Shown here in pieces: positions 57,546 through 64,000 of a stretch of DNA of 64,000 bases; within the stretch, counting starts at the first letter, position 1; every line of letters begins with the position of its first letter. The notes beneath the pieces are model-generated. The model made no database searches and was not told the origin of the DNA. It worked only from the letters and a program-made list of their open reading frames with translations. The position numbers were made by a program, and so were the translations under genes. Where the stretch lies: positions 310,001 to 374,000 of the forward strand of contig NJPS01000041.1 in the NCBI GenBank assembly GCA_002946415.1. Direction: 5' to 3'. This stretch comes from Rutstroemia sp. NJR-2017a BVV2 (Eukaryota; Ascomycota; Leotiomycetes; Helotiales; Rutstroemiaceae).

Positions 57546-60500
57546 TCATCTCCTAGGTCTCTTCTCCGGACCGCCTTCTCTCAAACCATCTCCATCACTT
57601 CTCCTCTTCCTATCTCTCATTCCCCTCTCATCGCTCCTATCCGATCGTTCAGATCTCTGACTTCGGCGCTCGCTTCTATTGTCCGAGCCATTTGCCCAGT
57701 TCCCAGAGCCCCCTCCACTTTCATGTGTATCGCGCTCTGCTCCACGGCCGTCTCTTCGGCTACTATCTCTATCTCGATGCTCTCTACCACTTCCACTCCC
57801 ACTTCCACCCATCAGATCTCTGCCTCCACCAGAGGGCTCTCCCCTTGGATGTCTTTCTCTCTCGGTATCTCTGCTCGATCTGTCGCTACCTCGACTGCGA
57901 TGATCTCCTCGGTCAGGTCTTTCATCCTCTTGGGGTCCACGTTTTTGATCTCTGTTCCTATCAGGAGAACTGCGACGACTGCGTCCAGAGCGATCGTGTC
58001 TCGAGCTACGGTCTCGCTCTCCTCGACTGCGATCATCGCTATTGGGTGTGTTGTTGCCAATAAGATCAGCCCGCTCAGGGTTAACAAGGTCTCTGCCAGC
58101 ATCTCTAGTTTGTGCTGGTGGTGGGCCGGGTGGTGGTGGGGGTGGTAAGATAGGCGTCGAAGGTCCAGATACCGGGGTTTGTGCTTGCCCGTGACGTCTC
58201 CCACGTGGATTGCGTTCCTGACCTTGGGTAGGTTTGTTACTATCCCCATCCACCAGCATGCGATTAATGTTACTGAGGATATTGGGGTTTTGTCTACGGG
58301 AAGAACGTTCAGTCGCAGAAGCCGGTCCCGTAGGTGGCCCGTTCATTCTCTGTGAAGCCGGACTATTCTGGGACTTGGGTCCGGAGGGAGGATTCTGCGT
58401 CTGCAAAGGTGGCGCAGTAGGTCTCGGACGTGCATTGTCCTGTTGTGGAGCATTATTTGTTGCTGCAGGTCCACCGAAGCTTCTTAGCCTGTCTGGGTGC
58501 ATGCCCGCTGTAGTAGGTGCAGATGCTACCGTTGGCGGTGGTTGTGGTTGTGGTTGTGTGACTTGGGGACCTAGATGCTTCAAACGATCAGGATGAATGG
58601 CTGTAGTCGGGCTGAGTGCGACCGGCGTAGGAGGTAAGTTGCTCGGAGCTGCGGAGGGAGCTTCGTATTGACCTGATGCATTTGATGTCGCAATTGAAGT
58701 TGACGCAGAACGCCGTGGATGTCGTCCCCCACCAGATGGTCCTGTCGGCGGCTGTTTGTCAGGCGTGGGAGGTCGTGGAATATCTGCAGCGCCCCCATTG
58801 GGTTGTCTTCCATCTCTTCGTGCTTGTGGCGCGTTTGCGGTTCTATTGTTACGCGTGTTTCTCTCGCGTGGTCCAGAAGGAATATCAGAATTTTGATTAA
58901 GGCGACCAAAGTTGGGATCCGCTTGTTGCTGTTGCCTACTTAGACGTCCGTGATCAAGATCTACAGACCGTGGAAGCTGCTGCGTTGGCTGGAAGTTCGA
59001 AGCATCCCTTAATCTCTCCGGCGGGGGCGCTCTATCGTTGTTTCTGTCAGGCAGTCTTTCGCCTCGGGGGCCTGCAGGCGGGGGCTGATTGTCGTCGGGT
59101 CGACTTCTCGAGGCAGAACCATGAATATCCATAGAAACATTACGAGTAGATCTCTCATCGCGTCTTGGATCCTGAGTGTCTCTCTCAGAACCATGTCGTC
59201 GTGGTGGTGAATTTTGTCTGGACGAACGATCCCTAGTTTCTTCCCTAACTCTTCTAGGAGAATCCGAGCGGGAAGACTCATTTCCACCAGATATAAGAGC
59301 TGCACGTTCCGGATTAATCAATTCTTGTCGTTCTGGATTGACCAGAGGTAATCTTTCCGGATTTACTGGAGGACCACGTTCCGGTATAGTTATTGACTTC
59401 GGTGGAGCCATGGCATTATCACGGGAAAGACGGCCGGAATTATCAACAGGTCTGTATCCGTTCGAACCTCTATCTGTGTTGTCTCGCCCAGGTTCTCCTG
59501 TCCATCTCGGTAGGGAATCTGGCCTGGAGCGGTCCCGCTCAGCAACTGGGACGCGATCACCACCCCGGAAATCCCTTGGACCAGCGTCCATCGCTCGTCT
59601 ATCACCAGGTGGAAACTCGCGGCCACGATCTCTGCCTCTATCACGGACCAAGTCAGGCATCCTATTATCTCGCACATCTCTCCTGTCATCTTGCCGGGGA
59701 AGATGGCGGTCCAGCATTTGTCGATTAGGTAGAGGAACGTCCGGTCTATTCGGAAGAGTGTGATTTGCTGACAGGTTTCGTTGAATCTCAGGACGTGGCG
59801 GAATGCTGGAAGGCGGCGGTGTTGGAGTAGCCGATCTAGCTGCGTTCTCACGTAAGATCTTTTCCCTTCTAAGCAAAATTTCTGATTTCTTGCCGTCATT
59901 GCCGCCCTGAGTAGGAGGTGGTCTGGTGTCATTTCGCGAACTTTCGGAGCTGTTGTCCTTAGGGTTATTAGTAGACACGTTCTTAGCATCATCCACCTCC
60001 CCATCTTCGACTTCTGTAGTTGCCGGCGCTTTTGGTGTTGATACTCCCATCGAGCTAGGACATTGTTAAAAAATCAAACTTTGAATATTGAACATTGGAT
60101 ATAATACGAACCTCGCTCGAGATTGGGGCTTGAATTCTGGCGCTGTGGCTTTCAAAACAGTTTTTGATACGGCAGGTCCTGGTCGAGTCGCTTCTGGAGC
60201 TGGACTGTTGCTTCCTTGTGTGGGATCGTTCTAATTGATGTTAGCCAGATACGGAATGGCCTTCTGCAGATATACTCACAAGACTGTAACCAAAAGCTTG
60301 AACCATAATCCATGACTTCGACTTCTTTTTCAGCTGCACCAAGATCGCATTGCTAGCAAGCGACAGATCCTCGCGAACCCCCTTTTCTCTCGTAGCAATA
60401 GTCTCCAGTTGTTTTACAAAGTTATTACCCATGAAGTTAACAGCTGGGAATACATCGACGACCGACTTGAGAATTGTCATGGCATTACGAATATGCATCC

Positions 60501-63500
60501 ATTCTGTACCCCCAAGACAGTCCCGAAGTGCTGCATTGAGTTTCTGATGCCAAGAATATAATATGTTCTTGAAGCCAACCTTTTCATCATGGGCAAGAAG
60601 ACCTTTCATATTCCCGTCCTGATCAAATGCTTTGGCAAAACCCGGCAGGTTTTGGCTGGGCCCCCAGGCTTCTTTCTCGTATGTTGCTCGGTCGCTGTGC
60701 CATCGGGCGAGATCCGTCAACACCAATCTCAGGAAGCGGCCCAAGTTTTCGGCCTCACGGACAGTGCACGTAAAGATCATAGATCTTAAACGGTTTGATC
60801 TGAAAAGTCGTGAATAGAGCGAAAGAGTTCGGAAGTTAGGAGTGCCGTTATCATGAAGGAACCTAATCATTCGGAAGCAGAAATCTGCATCACTAGGAGA
60901 CAGCAATATACGTGGAAGCAGACATCTCTCAAGGATGGAGTCGCTTACGAGATCGTGCTTGACGTTTTTGAACCAAAAGTTCTTCCGCTTGAGCAGACGA
61001 CCTTTCTTCCCAGAGAAACTGCCAACTTGCTTGCCAAACTCGGCGAGCAAATTTTCTCGTGTTGCGGCTAGAGCTTTTTTCGCCTCTTCTTTCTTGGCCA
61101 TTCCAGCTCGGCTCATATCTGTGCGGTCCTTCATGACATCCCCTTGTTCTTTGAGGAGACGAGATATTTCGGCTTCATAACTGTGACTAGGGATTGCCAA
61201 GTCACTCAAAGTAGTCAGCCAGAATAAAACGTAGAACTCAGAAGTAAGAGAAGCCCAGGAGTCTTCGGGCAAGACTTCTTCAGCAGTTTTCATATATGGC
61301 GACAAAAGCTCAAGCAAAGGATCTGCTTCCGAGGACGTGACCTCGGATGATGAACCAGCGATTTTGGCTTCTGTCATCTGAACATCTTCTTCAGGTATAG
61401 CTGCACCATTTGCGGGAGTTGTTTTACTGTCAGCCGTTGGTTCTTCGTTTGTGTCCATACCCACATCCCCATCATTGTCAACTTCTGGAGATTTGTTATC
61501 CGCAGGAGTTTTCGTGGTCCCATTCACATGTAGTGCTGGTAATTTAGAAAGACGATGCGTAACACTTGCACGGCCGATCATAAAAGCAAGACTGGGGTCT
61601 AAACCGAAATCTTTCATGAGCTCAGAAATGCCCGGGACGAGACTATCAAACTCTTCTACAGAGAGATTGCTGCGCAGTAAATCAAGATATTGGAACAGGA
61701 TCATTTGAGTATCGTCGACCATGGTAGCCAACAATTTGATAGGCGCCTCGTCATCAGGAACAGTGTAGATGGCAGATTGTCTGTGTTGTGCGATGGAAAG
61801 AAGTAGTTGACCGCCAAGTTTGGTGTCTGTCAAAGCTCTCATTAACCGCTTGGCTGTTTTCACTGATTCGTATCGTTTGTCTTGGAGATTGATAAGGGTT
61901 TGACGTCGAAGAAGTTCTCCACCTGTCATCGCAGCTAGCTGAGCATCGTTGAAATCTGTGTCTGGGACGATACCAGACATTTGAGCTATGAGTTCCTTGA
62001 GAATGACTAAATCGGTAGCGTTACCGCGGTGAAGCTGGTCGTTGACATATTGAATGAGAGGAATGAGATTCATGATCGAATAGCGCTTGAATACCTTCCC
62101 GGAGAACCTCGATAGTGCCAGCAGCCATTTGCTCGGGAGTAGAGCAAATTCGGAATCGTTGCGATTCCTATCTTTGCCTCCCAGCGAGCTTAATAGTGAC
62201 CATACCAGTACATCATAACCCAGATCGGTAAAGTACTTGGCGCATTCAACGACAACTTCCGTGAGATTGGTGTACGCCTCGATTTGACCCAAAGCAACGC
62301 TATAGACCACACCTGGAGATGCATACGCAATCTTCGCGAGGTTTCGCGCCATGCTTGTCAGATTAGTCATACTAATTCTCTTCATGGTGCTCGTCGTCTC
62401 TGCTTTCGTGCGGGCAAATGCAGCTCGCATGGCTGGTAACCTTGATATCTGCCCTTCGAACCATTCGGCGTAGATAGAGTATCGAATTGCGATTGGGTAG
62501 AATCGAAGCATGCCATAAACCTCGTTGACAACACTTGTATTTGCCTTTGTCAAGCTAAGTGCGGGTACGAGAAGCCGTTTGAGTAGATCCTGCCATCGGT
62601 CCAAGTTCTGAGTTGAGTGGTCCTCAGAAAGACTCTTCGTCCCAATCCGAGCCAACTTTGATAGCAAACTTGGGTCTTTACCAATGTTGACCCCAGAATA
62701 ATTAAGTAACGATCCGCAAAGAGTAAAGACATCATCGACAGTTTGGCAAACTGGTACATTATCTGCCCATTCATCCCAGTAGAACCTGTACGAATTGTTC
62801 TCGTTTGTGTCGAATTTGTCGGCGAAAGGCCAACGTAATTGCTTCCGAGGAGGCAATCTGAGCAAACGCAGTGAACCTTTCGGCATACCACTTTGATCAT
62901 AATCGACAATCTCTTTATTTAAACATTCCGAATCCACGGTGGAGGTTGGGCGGCTCATATCGAAGACGTGCTGGATTGAATGATTGAGGATTCGATGAAT
63001 CAAATCAAGTAGGTCTGGATATGCTTCTGGAAGCCAAGGAAATCGGCCAAGGATGAACAGAGATTCTGGAATTGCACCGATGGTTAAGAGACAAGTCAAA
63101 AGCTGGACCTTTTGATCAATAGGGTCATCTAGTTTGTCTTTTTCGTCAACCTCTGCAGTCGCTTTTGCGGATGGGTCATCTTTGCTCGTGGTTTCGCGGG
63201 GTTTTCCGCCATTCGGGAGGGTGTCATCAACAAGAGCTCCAGCCATCATCAAGGCATTCATAGTGCCTCCACGAGCTGTCTTTTCTTTCTCCTCTATTTC
63301 CTTCATTTTCGCATCCCTAACTGCACCCATATCTTCGTCTAAGGGCCAGAGGTGCGGATATAAGTCTTTAAGCGAAATAAATCCAATCTTGATCAATAAT
63401 GCCGTGAGATATATCAAATTTGCAGGTAACACATCTTCGTTGTCGCGGGCCGACGACGCGTAGAAGCGTAGCTTGAAGCCAAGTAACTGAGCTGCAGTCT

Positions 63501-64000
63501 TGTTTCCAGAAGGTGGGTAAGTGCCCGTAGTTTTGATCCATTGACGATCCGCGTCCAATGCAGCATCACTCTCGGCCTTGAGCAGACGTTCCTTCTCTTC
63601 CGTATCGACCAATTCTCTCCCACCAAGCTCAAAGAACGCTTCAATTCCGATCTGACGAGCTCGTTCCCAGAATAGCTTATCCCGCACATCTCGTTTTTGT
63701 TTTGCCAACTCCTCGTCCTCCGGACTAGGAAGGTATCCAGGAAAAGTCGGTAGAGCCCACACCGGTAGTCCCCCACATCGGGTGAGAGATCTGCCATCGG
63801 TCTCGCCACTTCTCGGCCACCATGAACTCACTCGCAAGAGCTTGATAAAGAAACGAAAGTGCTTTATGAGGACAGCCGCAAAAACATCTAGAGTAATATC
63901 AAGCACTCTTCCCACATCGAGATCGAACGTCCCTATTAAGCCTTTAACTTTTTCGAATGCATCTTCAACTAAGTCGCTGTTCGGAGGCTCACTCCCGCAG
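57546..64000 (-). CDS. THO2: THO complex subunit 2 (partial, runs in from right edge)
   Basis: Largest subunit of the THO/TREX complex, which couples transcription elongation to mRNA export in the nucleus. Exons in the window: 64000-60280 (open to the edge), 60230-60112 and 60054-57546, about 2,115 residues, so only the N-terminal part is missing. The alpha-solenoid body shows DVFAAVLIKHFRFFIKLLRV, YLPSPEDEELAKQKR, FYWDEWADNVPVCQTVDDVF, EAYTNLTEVVVECAKYFTDL and YGMLRFYPIAIRYSIYAEWF. The conserved C-terminal Tho2 region follows: FYVLFWLTTLSDLAIPSHSY, LLPRILLSPSDADFCFRMIR, TLSLYSRLF and ARWHSDRATYEKEAWG. Two small introns then join it to a ~870-residue Arg/Ser/Pro-rich tail with repeated NPER and HPDRL motifs, ending RDRKRRSDGDGL...KRPRR. 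The tail looks like a separate gene if the introns are missed. Confidence 0.93.

Noticed and set aside
59176..59763. 195-codon plus-strand ORF opposite the THO2 tail
   Set aside because: Antisense shadow of the Arg/Ser-rich THO2 tail; no independent evidence.

Overview
This is a genomic window from a filamentous ascomycete (Pezizomycotina; Leotiomycetes is my impression, not proven). Most genes carry short introns of about 45-110 nt with GTAAGT-type donors, CTAAC/CTAAT branch sites and YAG acceptors. The gene content is fungal (DUF3433 membrane protein, fungal rhodopsin-domain protein, UstYa/DUF3328 proteins, CYP52-like P450, Pho84- and Git1-type transporters). Several open reading frames only make sense after splicing, so exon coordinates are given in each entry. 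I see no tRNA, rRNA, transposon or CRISPR array.

Layout. 0-8.8 kb: the 5' part of a 2OG-Fe(II) oxygenase running off the left edge (-), a Ser/Thr-rich secreted protein (+), a DUF3433 multi-pass membrane protein (-) and a four-pass membrane protein (-). 10.7-19.5 kb: a Git1-like glycerophosphodiester transporter (-), a large disordered fungal protein (+) and a small membrane protein (-). 19.8-22.1 kb: a broken gene joining a fungal PigL_N-like N-terminal domain to a protein kinase domain, with three in-frame stops and two frameshifts. 22.4-33.4 kb: an accessory block with a secreted S33/TAP-like alpha/beta hydrolase, a CYP52-like P450, a rhodopsin-domain membrane protein, a 64-residue secreted peptide with a Kex2-type KR site and acidic-Ala dipeptide runs, and two UstYa-family (DUF3328) proteins. 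34.2-40.3 kb: housekeeping genes, namely an RBM5/10-like splicing factor (-), the molybdopterin synthase large subunit (+), a tiny secreted ORF (-) and an SDR dehydrogenase (-). 40.3-52.8 kb: gene-poor, with a few small or hypothetical ORFs. 52.8-55.3 kb: a Pho84-like phosphate transporter (-). 57.5 kb to the right edge: THO2, the large THO-complex subunit, running in from outside the window (-).

How the genes fit together. The main point of interest is the 22.4-33.4 kb block. UstYa-family oxidases cyclise ribosomally made fungal peptides (ustiloxin/phomopsin/asperipin-type, dikaritins). Their substrate is a secreted precursor cut by Kex2 at KR. Here two UstYa genes with both HxxHC motifs intact lie next to a small secreted precursor-like gene, a P450 and a peptidase-fold hydrolase, between a decayed kinase gene and conserved housekeeping genes. 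I read this as a candidate, apparently small, ribosomal-peptide cluster. Its product cannot be predicted. The precursor call is the weakest link, because the peptide has one KR, no repeated cores and no Tyr. The two phosphate-type transporters (Git1-like and Pho84-like) are unlinked. The Pho84-like gene has two CACGTG sites in its upstream region, consistent with Pho4/NUC-1 control.
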